In this document: one piece after another, positions 17,657-26,219 of the stretch
Position numbering within the stretch: position 1 is the stretch's first letter
Layout of the letters: each line of letters begins with the position of its first letter
Assembly: GCA_015654695.1 (NCBI GenBank)
Contig: JAATGJ010000075.1
Location: 1 to 54,476 of the forward strand
DNA length: 54,476 bases
Direction: 5' to 3'
Source of the DNA: Chitinophagales bacterium
Lineage (GTDB): Bacteria > Bacteroidota > Bacteroidia > Chitinophagales > Chitinophagaceae
Notes under the pieces: model-generated
The model's database searches: none
What the model was told of the DNA's origin: nothing
Seen by the model: the letters and a program-made list of their open reading frames with translations, nothing else
Made by a program: the position numbers and the translations under genes

Positions 17657-18742
17657 CTACAAAGGCCATCGTACCGGTTTATTTTCTTTAGTACTGGTAT
17701 AAATAGCATTAAATATCTCCACTGTTTTCCTTCCTTCCCTCCCTGTTATCATAGGTTCCCTGTCTTTCAATATGGATAAAATGAAATCACGGTCCTGCAA
17801 ACGCAGGTAATACCCGATAGGGTCAATGGAGTTGAAAAAATCATTGTCTTCTTTTTCCCATTGGCCAAGTAAATTTTCTTCACCGGGTATCGTCCATATA
17901 TCATTCTTTGCCGGTTCAACAGCCGATGGCACCCCGGCTATGAACATGGACCCGCCATCTGTTTGCACACCTACCGAAGCGCCATTGGAACCATGCACAT
18001 GCACTTTTGCATAGATACCCGGCTTCTGGGAATTACTGACTACGATATTGGCGAGGCCACCTTTTTTAAATTTTACAATGGCAACGGCAGTATCCTCTAC
18101 TTCAATGTACGGGTGATTGATATTTTTACAAACGCCATACAATTCTTCCAGTTCATCATTCATGAACCATTGTACAAGGTCCAGTTGGTGCGGGGCCTGG
18201 TTGACCAATATACCACCGCCTTCTTTTTCCCATGAGCCGCGCCAGGGGTCGCTTTTGTAATACTCTTCACTGCGCCAGCCCAGCATTAAAACAGTAGCGA
18301 GAGAAGGGCGGCCGATTTTTTCATCCATGATGGCTTGCTTCATCCGTAAAGAAGAAGGAAAAAATCTTCTTTGGCTGACAACAGCCAGCTTCTTATTGTT
18401 TTTTGCAGCGGCATCAATCATTGCGTCACAATCCGCAAGTGTAATGGCCAATGGTTTTTCAACCAGCACATGTGCGCCTGCATTTAATGCGGCGATGGCG
18501 GGGCCTTTATGTTCGGGATGCGGCGTACAGATGACAAGGGCATCAATTTTTTCTTTCACGATCATCTCTTCTACTGTATCATACGCCTTCGCCCCGTATT
18601 GCGCCGCAAAATCTTTTGCCCTTCCGGGGTTGCGGCTTTGTACAGCTACCAGTGTACATTCATCTATTTGCTGCAAAGCTTTTGCATGTACATGGCCTAC
18701 TTTGCCGCAGCCGCTTATCGCCATTCTTAATTTACTGCTCAT
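17657..18742 (-). CDS. Gfo/Idh/MocA-family oxidoreductase
   Basis: 361 residues with a standard two-domain layout. The Rossmann fold shows ISGCGKVGHVHAKAL near residue 9, the segment VEKPLAITLADCDAM carries the conserved Lys-Pro at about 92-94, and YYLRLQDRDFILSIL closes the C-terminal domain. The gene starts one base after the stop of the alcohol dehydrogenase gene (TGA-T-ATG), so the two form one transcript and probably act in one pathway. A likely reaction is oxidation or reduction of a sugar or cyclitol hydroxyl; substrate not predictable. Confidence 0.92.
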   Translation of the reverse strand: MSSKLRMAISGCGKVGHVHAKALQQIDECTLVAVQSRNPGRAKDFAAQYGAKAYDTVEEMIVKEKIDALVICTPHPEHKGPAIAALNAGAHVLVEKPLAITLADCDAMIDAAAKNNKKLAVVSQRRFFPSSLRMKQAIMDEKIGRPSLATVLMLGWRSEEYYKSDPWRGSWEKEGGGILVNQAPHQLDLVQWFMNDELEELYGVCKNINHPYIEVEDTAVAIVKFKKGGLANIVVSNSQKPGIYAKVHVHGSNGASVGVQTDGGSMFIAGVPSAVEPAKNDIWTIPGEENLLGQWEKEDNDFFNSIDPIGYYLRLQDRDFILSILKDREPMITGREGRKTVEIFNAIYTSTKENKPVRWPL

Positions 18743-18743
18743 A

Positions 18744-19775
18744 TCAGGGCTTTAATATTATTTTCATCAGGCCTTTTTCTTTATTGTATAAACGGTTGAA
18801 CCATTCAGCGCCTTCAGATAATGGGGCTTCCGCAGAAAGTATAGACTTTACATTTAGTTTCCCTTCCGAGATCAGTTGAAGTATCTCCGGGTATTCACCA
18901 TTAATAGCGCAGGAACCCTGCAGTTTCAGTTGTCTTGCTACTACTTTTTGCAATGGTATCTCTACAGCAGGTGAAATATTACCCACTAATAAAAGTGTTC
19001 CGCCCTTTCTTAACAGGTCAATTGATTGTTGAATGGTAGCCGTGATACCTACTACTTCAAATGCTATATCTGCGCCGCGTTTCTCCGTCAAAGCGTTAAG
19101 CGTATCCGGCAGGGCCGGGTCATCCGGGGTGAAAACATGATCCGCGCCTGATTGAGTTGCCAGGATCAACCTGCCGGGGTCTGTATCCACGGCAATAATA
19201 TGTTTACATCCTTTTATTTTTAATAACTGAATAACAAACATGCCTACCATGCCAGTGCCTATTACCAGTACTGTATCATGTTCCTGTAAGCCCGCCAGGT
19301 AAATAGCATGGAGCGCTACTGAAGCAGGTTCGGTAAGTGCGGCTTCTGTAAAACTTACATTATCCGGTATAGCGGAAAGGATATGCTGGGGAAGCGTAAC
19401 ATATTCCGCGAAAGCCCCGTTCTTTTTAAACTCGGGGGTGGACACACCTAATACCATTCTATCATCACTGAGATTATACATCCCGTGTTGAGTGAACCAG
19501 TCATCCTGTTTATAAATAGTGGAATCAAATGTTACACGGTCACCTGTTTTCCAGCCGGTAACAGCGGCACCTGTTTGTTCTATTACACCCGATGCTTCAT
19601 GTCCCATAATGATAGGGGGTATTCTTCTGCCGGTACTGCCGTCCATACCATGTACATCGCTGCCACAGATACCCACCGCTTTTATCTTTACCAGCACTTC
19701 GTTGTCTTTTAGTTCAGGTGCTGCCACATCTCTATAAATGAGCTGCATATATTCTTCAAGTACCAGGGCTTTCAT
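18744..19775 (-). CDS. Medium-chain zinc-type alcohol/polyol dehydrogenase lacking the structural-zinc cysteines
   Basis: 343 residues, MDR superfamily. Catalytic-zinc ligands are present: C37 in GICGSDVHG, H59-E60 in GHEASG, and Glu of LTEPASVALHA. The dinucleotide motif GTGMVGMFV (about 171-179) follows. The closest recalled relatives are sorbitol, threonine and galactitol-1-phosphate dehydrogenases. The lobe that usually binds structural zinc with four Cys (about residues 85-105, STIYKQDDWFTQHGMYNLSD) contains no Cys at all. First gene of a two-gene operon with the Gfo/Idh/MocA gene. The substrate is probably a secondary alcohol of a polyol or sugar. Confidence 0.92.
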   Translation of the reverse strand: MKALVLEEYMQLIYRDVAAPELKDNEVLVKIKAVGICGSDVHGMDGSTGRRIPPIIMGHEASGVIEQTGAAVTGWKTGDRVTFDSTIYKQDDWFTQHGMYNLSDDRMVLGVSTPEFKKNGAFAEYVTLPQHILSAIPDNVSFTEAALTEPASVALHAIYLAGLQEHDTVLVIGTGMVGMFVIQLLKIKGCKHIIAVDTDPGRLILATQSGADHVFTPDDPALPDTLNALTEKRGADIAFEVVGITATIQQSIDLLRKGGTLLLVGNISPAVEIPLQKVVARQLKLQGSCAINGEYPEILQLISEGKLNVKSILSAEAPLSEGAEWFNRLYNKEKGLMKIILKP

Positions 19776-19943
19776 AATTTTAAAATAATGCTGTGTAAGT
19801 TAGGAATGGGTAAGGAATGTAACTAAAAAATTTGCTTCGACTTTTTATTGTTATGCGGATCCAGGAATCCTGCATATCCACGCAGCTATCTGATGCTTTC
19901 CCTGTGAAGGGGGATGCACAACTGGAAGAAAAAATTTATGGCA

Positions 19944-20957
19944 TTAACTGTTATTTCCTTCACTATCCAATTTTTCAATTTCCTTCTTCACTTCATCTAT
20001 CAGTTGCTGTTCGGTGGGCAGGTATAACTGGTATTTGCTGGCAATGATGGTTTTATTGTTTTCGGGCAGGGTGATTTTCACCACTGCATCATTTTTATCG
20101 GCGCATAATAAAATGCCAATGGTAGGGTTTTCAAAATCCTGCTTTTCAAAACGGTCATAGTAGTTTACATACATCTGCAATTGCCCAACATCTTCATGGG
20201 TCAGTTTGGTGGTTTTAATTTCAAAAACCACAAAGCATTGCAGCAGCCTGTTGTAGAAAACAAGGTCAATAGAAAATTCATCACCTTCAATATGTATGCG
20301 TTTTTGCCTTGCAACAAATGAAAACCCGTTGCCTATTTCCAGTAAAAATTCCTGCAGATGGGTAATGATGGCGCTCTCCAGGTCTTTCTCATAATACGCT
20401 GCTTCTCTTTTTAATCCCAAAAACTCCAATACCATTGGGTCCTTAATAATTTCTTTTGCATCTGATGGTAATTTTTCTTCCCTGGCTACCGCCAATACAT
20501 CTTTTACAGTATTGCTCATCAGGAGCCTTTCAAACAACTGGCTGTTTACCTGCCGTTCCAATTGCCTGGCTGTCCAGTTATTTTTTTCGGTTTCAGCTAT
20601 GTAAAACTCCCTTTTATCCTGGTTATCAATGCCCATAAGAGTTTTGTAATGTGTCCAGCTGAATTGCGTCCGCAGTGCGGACGCAATTGGGAAGCTGCGA
20701 TAGAACTGCCTGTAACGTTCTAACTGGCGGATGGAAAAACCGCTGCCAAACTGAGGTTGCAGGGCAATGGACAATGACTTTATCAGGAACTCTCCGTAAC
20801 CTGCTCTTTCTTTACCTTCTTGTTCTTCCTCTAAAATGACTTTGCCGATTTGCCAATACATGACCACCCTTTCTGTATCTACCGAACGGATAGCCCTGTC
20901 CTTTGCGGTAGCAATGATAGACTGTATTTGCTGTATGAGTTCTTTCTTTAACTGCAT
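19944..20957 (-). CDS. YhcG-type PD-(D/E)XK nuclease (DUF1016), copy 1
   Basis: 337 residues, close to the family norm. The N-terminal DUF1016 helical domain contains VVMYWQIGKVI and QLERYRQFYRSF, then SWTHYKTLM and REFYIAETEKNNWTARQLERQ. The C-terminal nuclease has FSIDLVFYNRLLQCFVVFEIKT, with Asp and E-x-K as metal-binding residues, then GQLQMYVNYYD. Family members are thought to act on DNA in repair, recombination or defence; the biochemical role here is unknown. Residues IASALRTQF just before SWTHY are encoded by a perfect palindrome. No restriction or modification partner is adjacent. Confidence 0.93.
   Translation of the reverse strand: MQLKKELIQQIQSIIATAKDRAIRSVDTERVVMYWQIGKVILEEEQEGKERAGYGEFLIKSLSIALQPQFGSGFSIRQLERYRQFYRSFPIASALRTQFSWTHYKTLMGIDNQDKREFYIAETEKNNWTARQLERQVNSQLFERLLMSNTVKDVLAVAREEKLPSDAKEIIKDPMVLEFLGLKREAAYYEKDLESAIITHLQEFLLEIGNGFSFVARQKRIHIEGDEFSIDLVFYNRLLQCFVVFEIKTTKLTHEDVGQLQMYVNYYDRFEKQDFENPTIGILLCADKNDAVVKITLPENNKTIIASKYQLYLPTEQQLIDEVKKEIEKLDSEGNNS
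20662..20688. repeat. Perfect in-gene palindrome in the first YhcG-type gene
   Basis: aattgcgtccgca (20662-20674), one base, then tgcggacgcaatt (20676-20688): 13-bp arms with no mismatch. It spans nine codons in frame and sits directly before the conserved SWTHY codons. Confidence 0.95.
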
Positions 20958-21060
20958 GTTGTTAATACCGGTTTATAATCCCCGGGTACCAAACATTATT
21001 ACCCAAAATCTTCTTTAATTCTTTATTCGCGGAATAGAATTTATACAAGTCAAAGTTAAT

Positions 21061-21240
21061 AGTGAGTGCTGTTATACCAATCACGAGGCTAGTCTCTTTT
21101 TATAGTTAGATGGGTGAAACCCATGCATAAATCTTCGAGTCTGCAAGCCCCAAAGAGCCGGGCTTGAGCTGTCTGCAAACGGGAACAGGATAGTAAAACT
21201 ACTTAAGCGCTTGCCACGTCAAAAAGTTCATATATATTAG
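21061..21240. ncRNA. Candidate structured non-coding segment
   Basis: A gene-free 180-base segment with several small hairpins: atgggt-gaa-acccat (21110-21124), caagccc with gggcttg around nine bases (21144-21166), and a repeated tctgcaa (21140-21146, 21172-21178). The style recalls group II intron domain I or another structured RNA, but no domain V and no reverse transcriptase gene are present. It may be a decayed intron end, a leader of the gene at 21245, or unrelated. Confidence 0.25.
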
Positions 21241-21244
21241 TAGT

Positions 21245-21505
21245 ATGACATTACACCAATTCAACAAACTGGACGAAATAGAACAGGCGGACATCATCTG
21301 GGAGAATGGCGTACTGCTTGGAAGCCGCACTGATGGCGCATACAAACATATCCTGTATCAAATAGACAGTTTTTATGTGGAAATGCATTATCATATTGAG
21401 CATAGTGAATTAATAGGAGCCAGGGTATTTGCCAATCCCGATCACCTGCTCCCTTATCTTGCACAAATGACAATCAATTTGCAGGAGCTGCTTATTTCAC
21501 AATAA
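21245..21505 (+). CDS. Small conserved hypothetical protein
   Basis: 86 residues, cytosolic, mildly acidic. The pattern of alternating strands (GVLLGSRTDGAYKHILYQID, then FYVEMHYHIEHSELIGARVF) suggests a compact alpha/beta protein. I recall near-identical small proteins in Bacteroidota with no assigned function, but no named domain. Its last 14 bases overlap the end of the convergent gene on the other strand. Confidence 0.7.
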   Translation: MTLHQFNKLDEIEQADIIWENGVLLGSRTDGAYKHILYQIDSFYVEMHYHIEHSELIGARVFANPDHLLPYLAQMTINLQELLISQ

Positions 21506-21770
21506 CCTCAATAGCTGAAGCAATGGCTTTTAAGAGGTCAATACTTATTTTTTTATCCGCAACCAGGTCTTCATTCGTTATCAATGCCCGCCAGTTTCGC
21601 TCTTCATCCGGCTCAAAGATCACTTTCGTACCATGTATATCCACTTCCAGCTTATAACTATACCCATAGTTCAATAGCTGGGCGGGAAAACTATGTTCTG
21701 TATTATTTAAAATAACAGGTAATTCAAATCCTTCCTCCATATCGGGCAAGGTAACCTGTTTTGTAAACAT
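21492..21770 (-). CDS. Small hypothetical protein
   Basis: 92 residues, no signal peptide. Beta-rich N-terminal two-thirds (FELPVILNNTEHSFPAQLLN, then YGYSYKLEVDIHGTKVIFEP), then a helical end (SIDLLKAIASAIEVIVK). Convergent with the preceding gene, sharing 14 bases at the 3' ends. No family recognised. The overlap suggests mutual transcriptional interference, though it may be simple compaction. Confidence 0.68.
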   Translation of the reverse strand: MFTKQVTLPDMEEGFELPVILNNTEHSFPAQLLNYGYSYKLEVDIHGTKVIFEPDEERNWRALITNEDLVADKKISIDLLKAIASAIEVIVK

Positions 21771-21828
21771 GATGGGAGGTAAGAGTGATCGTATTCGTAC
21801 TTATAGGGTGGCACAACCTGGATGCCGG

Positions 21829-22242
21829 CTATCCGGCATGAGGACGTCCGAAGAACAATAGATATCCGTCAGCGTCCTTTACTTCAAATCCCCGCAAACC
21901 AGCATCGCCGTCTTCGCTGTCTTTGATAGTTTTGAAAAACTCTACATTACGGAACAAGAATTCTGCCTCCAGTGCGTCAGGATCCGGAACATGAAGATAA
22001 GCGTCCCAGCGGGCAATGCCTTTTTTGATATCCCGCGTATAGTTAGGCACGGGATCTACACCAATGTCTTTCAGTATGATCATCGCCGCACCCCGTTCGA
22101 CAATGCCGAAGAAGATATTGTCTTCACTGGGTCCCTGAAACGTGATGTCGAACCCGAGACGGTCGCGATAAAACTTCAGTGCGGCGGGAACGTTCTTTAC
22201 GATAAAGAATGGTGCAATGCCGGAAATTTCTGTTTTAGTCAT
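21829..22242 (-). CDS. VOC-superfamily (glyoxalase/bleomycin-resistance-like) protein
   Basis: 137 residues with the paired beta-alpha-beta-beta-beta modules of the vicinal oxygen chelate fold: IAPFFIVKNVPAALKFYRDR, then LGFDITFQGP at the N-terminus, and RGFEVKDADGYLLFFGRP at the C-terminus. The N-terminal histidine ligand found in glyoxalase I is not obvious, so a metal-dependent lyase role is uncertain. Many such proteins bind or modify small toxic or antibiotic molecules. Single gene. Confidence 0.88.
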   Translation of the reverse strand: MTKTEISGIAPFFIVKNVPAALKFYRDRLGFDITFQGPSEDNIFFGIVERGAAMIILKDIGVDPVPNYTRDIKKGIARWDAYLHVPDPDALEAEFLFRNVEFFKTIKDSEDGDAGLRGFEVKDADGYLLFFGRPHAG

Positions 22243-22303
22243 GTGAGTTTTTCGTTTTCCGAACTTTTATATTGAAGTATAGCCATTCGAATTTAGTAAA
22301 GTG

Positions 22304-22320
22304 CGTTAGGCTTTCTGCTG
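22304..22320. repeat. Short repeat cgttaggctttctgctg
   Basis: Nearly matches cgttagggctctgctg at 23069-23084. The two sites flank the frameshifted secreted-protein gene at a distance of 765 bases. GTTAGGC fits the integron core consensus GTTRRRY. No partner arm is found on the gene side, so the assignment is weak. Confidence 0.3.
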
Positions 22321-22413
22321 TGGTGATATTCGACCATCCAGGTTTGTGTCGTAGTAATCAATTTCTTTAAAATATTATTACCGGACACGAAACAAGGCTG
22401 AAATTTTTTCACC

Positions 22414-23042
22414 TCAATAAGGACTTTTCATTGTCTTTGAGTTCACTGGTAATTCAAAAATAGCCTGGTCAAGTTTCATTTCTTTTACTTCGATTGCAAT
22501 ACTTTCTAAAGTTAATTGCCCGTTATCAATAATCAACTTTAAAGGCAACGAATTGGATTGTAAAAGAAAGTCATACCAATTTCCATATTTATGGTTGACA
22601 AATAATTTTGTGTCAACTGAAAGTGCAGAATTAAAATAATACTTCTGTATCCCGCTTTTACAGGTCAGAATAAGTTCGTCACATTTGTAGCCTAAGATAT
22701 CTGCCACACCTTTATTCATTTCTGTTTTTAGGATTTCGTCAGCGTTTGTTGCTCCGTCATTCCACAGTAAAGTCTCAGAGTTTGCCATTTTGCTGTAAAG
22801 CTTATTGTCTTTGTTTACATAAAGTTGCCACTGAAGTAATGAACCATTTAAACAGATTTATAGTCACCGTTTTTTATGAAATATTCCTGTGACGAACCCA
22901 TCATGGTTGTGAATTGTTCGTCTGTCACATTCGGCATTTTGCTTTTGTAAGAATTTGTATAAACTATTTTTCCTTCAAATGTTTGCCCAAATGAAGTAAT
23001 TGCGAAAAGTGTTGCAAGTAAAAATGTAACTATCTTTGTCAT
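22414..23042 (-). pseudogene. Secreted hypothetical protein gene broken by a one-base frameshift
   Basis: Two adjoining frames form one protein. The first starts at ATG 23042 with a signal peptide (MTKIVTFLLATLFAITSFGQ) and runs through TFEGKIVYTNSYKSKMPNV to GDYKSV, then stops at 22848. In the next frame the sequence continues without a gap as NGSLLQWQLYVNKDNKLYSK, then MANSETLLWNDGATNAD to the stop at 22414. The shift lies near 22853 (tctgtttaaatgg); one extra T would restore about 208 residues. The type resembles small GLPGLI/DUF4412-like secreted proteins. It may be a real mutation or a sequencing error. Confidence 0.75.
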
Positions 23043-23062
23043 AATGTTGATTGAATATTTTA

Positions 23063-23255
23063 GTCTAACGTTAGGGCTCTGCTGCGCTGGTATTCTGTGT
23101 TACGTCAGCTGACAGCTGTAGTCGATTGAAAAACTGAAGTTGAAGTTATATTCTTTTGCTGAGATTTATTCGTTCAGCCGGGACTGCAACTGATAGTAGC
23201 AAAAGGATGAGGATAAATTTGTTAGCCACAGAATTCAGCAAAGCCCATGTTAGCG
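23063..23255. repeat. Inverted-repeat element, attC-like in layout
   Basis: Outer gtctaac (23063-23069) and gttagcg (23249-23255) enclose inner arms gggctctgctg (23074-23084) and cagcaaagccc (23236-23246), which match at 10 of 11. Read on the minus strand, the 3' end is GTTAGAC, fitting GTTRRRY, 20 bases before the next start codon and 50 bases after the OLD gene stop. That is the layout of an integron cassette site, but one outer box departs from consensus and no integrase is visible. Confidence 0.35.
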
Positions 23256-23307
23256 AATGCACTTATTGCTGATCGAAGTATTGACGTGTTTCTTTGTTAA
23301 ATGCTTT

Positions 23308-25140
23308 TTAACGATTGAAAAGTTTATTACTAAGAAATGTCAAAACTTCAGAAATATTATTTTTTGTTTGTTCGCTGAATGCAAAACTGCGTCTGTTAAT
23401 TAAACACTCTTGAATTGTCCGGTTGAAATGAGTTTTGTTTAACGACGATGCAGATGGGTAAGTAGTTTGCTGAAATTGGAGCGCCTCTGCATTGTCAAAC
23501 AGTTTTTCCATTTTATATTTTTTCCAACTTGGATCAATATCTTCAAGAGTAAAAATCCTTGACTCAACGATTATACCAAATTTGTCAATATATCTATCCT
23601 TTTGTTTACCTCCTTCTTTGTCAGAGTCAAGCAAGATAATAAATTCTTTCCCCCAGCCAATATATAAACTTATGAGGGTGTCAAGGTTTCCCGAGCCTGT
23701 GCTTGGTGCAATATTCAGTTTTGTTGCCTTGGATAAAATGACTTCTTGAAAATATGCTAATGTGTAAAAGTCGTTCTTGCCTTCCACCAAAACACAGTTT
23801 GGAAGTGACTCTAAATTACTCGGCGTGTAGTCAAGCACATCAAGGATTGGTTGAAAGTATGCTGTGTTGTGAGGATGGTTAATTACAAACTCTCTATATG
23901 GTTCAATAGAGATATTTGTCTTCTTAATGTTGTAAGTTTCAGGGTCTTCAAGCTTTAATCCTTCATTTTTTACAACATATGTGCTTTCAAGCCAATTGGG
24001 GTTTATCAAATGATGGCTGTGTGTTGTGTAAATGATTTTACTATCCTTAGTGAGGTTTTCAAAACTTTTCAAAAGTTGTTTCTGAGCTGATGAATGTAAG
24101 TTAGATGCAGGTTCATCAAAAAGATAAATGATATTTTGAGGTGTATTTTTTCTGAAGGGTCTAAATTGTGTAAAAAGTAAGAAGATAAAAAACCAACGAA
24201 AACCTAATGACCTTTCATTTATTTGATAAATCCCGTCTTGTGCTTCAATTTCAAATTCAAGGAATGGGAGCCCTCCCTCTGCATCGGTGTTATACTTAAT
24301 AACAATTCTTGTGTCTTTGATTTCTCTTTTAAAAATTCTGTTCCACGCTTCAAATACCACATCGGTTACTTTTTTACTCATCTTTTGTAATAAACTATTT
24401 AAATTTCTCCTATCATTCGCATCGCCACTTTTTATTCTGTCAATAAGGTGAGTTTGTATGTTAGAACTGTTTTCAAGCGAATATAAGATGTCTTGAACCA
24501 GTTCAATGTAGAATTTTTCTTTCGCTGTTGATTCTTCCTTTGTCTCTAAATAAATTTTTGAAGGAAAATCAAAGAGAAAGTTTGGGAAATAAAGAATGCT
24601 TGGAATTAATCCCCTGCAAAGACTAGCTAAAGAAATGTTATCGTTCGGATAATTTGTTTCGCTAATGTTTATAAAATTATCTTCTTGATCTGTTTTAAGA
24701 ACGCCGGAGAAACCAGACCATTTTGATTCGAGCTTTTGAAATTTTGAGTCCTTGAATTTATAGTCGCGATAGTATTTAATTGTGTCAACAGATTTTACTT
24801 TTCTGAAAGGTGTATTTTCCTTCGTATGTTCGTTTATCTTTTTTAAATCTGCCTTGTCAAGTTTAATGGAAACTTCAAGTGAAATTACCTCGTTGAAATT
24901 ATCTCTTTTACTTATCGGGATTAGAATATTGTAATCTTTAATTGTCGCTCCAGGAAGTTCTAAGGCACTTAGACCTTTGTCGTTAGGGTTAAAAAAATTG
25001 ATAGCTTCTAAAATAGTTGTTTTGCCACTCTCGTTTAGCCCAACTAAAGTGTAAATATTTGCATCAGGCGATTTGTCAAGGTTGACTGTTACGTCTTCTA
25101 TTCCTTTAAAGTTTTTTATTTTAAATTCTGTAAATTTCAT
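23308..25140 (-). CDS. OLD-family ATP-dependent nuclease
   Basis: 610 residues. The N-terminal ABC/SMC-like ATPase has Walker A GLNESGKT (34-41), an ABC-type second half and Walker B IIYLFDEPASNLHSSAQ near residue 335, followed by TTHSHHLI. The C-terminal TOPRIM domain shows VLVEGKNDFYTL (about 445) and ILLDSDKEGGK (about 500), the acidic metal site. OLD proteins are DNA nucleases, some of which act in phage defence. Gabija uses an OLD protein (GajA) together with a UvrD-like helicase (GajB), but no helicase gene is adjacent, so this would be a stand-alone OLD. Visibly more AT-rich than its neighbours, consistent with transfer. Confidence 0.9.
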   Translation of the reverse strand: MKFTEFKIKNFKGIEDVTVNLDKSPDANIYTLVGLNESGKTTILEAINFFNPNDKGLSALELPGATIKDYNILIPISKRDNFNEVISLEVSIKLDKADLKKINEHTKENTPFRKVKSVDTIKYYRDYKFKDSKFQKLESKWSGFSGVLKTDQEDNFINISETNYPNDNISLASLCRGLIPSILYFPNFLFDFPSKIYLETKEESTAKEKFYIELVQDILYSLENSSNIQTHLIDRIKSGDANDRRNLNSLLQKMSKKVTDVVFEAWNRIFKREIKDTRIVIKYNTDAEGGLPFLEFEIEAQDGIYQINERSLGFRWFFIFLLFTQFRPFRKNTPQNIIYLFDEPASNLHSSAQKQLLKSFENLTKDSKIIYTTHSHHLINPNWLESTYVVKNEGLKLEDPETYNIKKTNISIEPYREFVINHPHNTAYFQPILDVLDYTPSNLESLPNCVLVEGKNDFYTLAYFQEVILSKATKLNIAPSTGSGNLDTLISLYIGWGKEFIILLDSDKEGGKQKDRYIDKFGIIVESRIFTLEDIDPSWKKYKMEKLFDNAEALQFQQTTYPSASSLNKTHFNRTIQECLINRRSFAFSEQTKNNISEVLTFLSNKLFNR

Positions 25141-25325
25141 ATAGTGTCTTTCATTTCTTATCGGTTAATGTGTGTACTGTCGTCATTGGGTTTCTTCTAA
25201 CGTGTGAATTGCCGAAAGTACGAACATAATATAATTTTATACCTGAATATTGTTGCTGATTTTCAGTTTGTTAATATGTTTATGCAAGATAAACGACAAA
25301 CGTTACTTAGTCACCAATTCCTCCT

Positions 25326-26123
25326 TCACCGTTTCATACTATTCTTTGCATCCTCGTAGGCTTTTACCATATAATGTTTGCCATCCGGCCAGAGTGTTTC
25401 GCCTTTGGTAAGCCAAGAAATACCAAAAGCCAGTACGGCCACTGTTTCTAATGTAAATATGATGGGGAACCCGCCTACTAATTTATTAAAAGGCTGGATC
25501 AAAAAATACATTGCTAAAATAAATACACAGGCAAGCATGGTCCATCCGCATATACGGAATACTATATTTCTTTTTTCCTTCGCCGTCATTTTGCCATCCC
25601 CCTTTTTCAAACTTGTTGCATCTGATTTGGGAAAGTATTTCAGAGAAATAATAGCTACTGCAATAAAAAAAAGCCCAGCAAAAAGAGCATGTGGTATATC
25701 TCCCCCAAAGTTGATAGCGGTATGAATGCTATTGGGATCTATTTCCCTTACGTCTGTATCCTTAATATCCGCCGCAGAAGCCATCGGACTAAAAGCTACG
25801 CCCAGCGCACAGATAGCCGCAATGGTCGTCAATGCCTTTTCTTTCCAGTTATAACCTTTGTAGGTAAAAAGAAACACACCCAGCACACTCATTAATACCA
25901 CCAGGATATCACCGTTGCCTGTATAATAGTAATCACTGATGGAAGGTTTTACGAATTCGCCATTTGTCTTTTTTGTAAAAAACATGAGTACAAAAGGTAA
26001 CAGCATACCACTGAAACCAATCAGATTTCGTAAGCTCATATAAGAAAAGACAAGGTTGTTGTCGTGTTCTTTGTCCCGGTCTGATTTTAGATCAGGGGGA
26101 ACGGTGTTACTTAAGTTTGACAT
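25326..26123 (-). CDS. Multi-spanning membrane protein (DUF998-like)
   Basis: 265 residues with about seven hydrophobic segments: residues 33-49 (IGFSGMLLPFVLMFF), 72-90, 96-115, 140-160, 195-215 and 220-240. A cytosolic N-terminus rich in charges (PPDLKSDRDKEHDNN) precedes the first, and ISDYYYTGNGDILVVLMSVL lies in the first loop. Similar membrane proteins are classed with DUF998-type sequences; function unknown. It ends 185 bases upstream of the OLD gene on the same strand, without evidence of a shared transcript. Confidence 0.7.
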   Translation of the reverse strand: MSNLSNTVPPDLKSDRDKEHDNNLVFSYMSLRNLIGFSGMLLPFVLMFFTKKTNGEFVKPSISDYYYTGNGDILVVLMSVLGVFLFTYKGYNWKEKALTTIAAICALGVAFSPMASAADIKDTDVREIDPNSIHTAINFGGDIPHALFAGLFFIAVAIISLKYFPKSDATSLKKGDGKMTAKEKRNIVFRICGWTMLACVFILAMYFLIQPFNKLVGGFPIIFTLETVAVLAFGISWLTKGETLWPDGKHYMVKAYEDAKNSMKR

Positions 26124-26219
26124 AGTTGGTGATGTTTAGAAGTGTTGTCTTCGTCTTCGGTCGTGTCCGGAATAAATAATCAGCCCCGATGCAGTCCCTG
26201 CGCGATGAAACTATAAATA

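Noticed and set aside
23308-25140. A Gabija defence system
   Set aside because: Only an OLD-type gene is present; there is no adjacent UvrD-like helicase (GajB).
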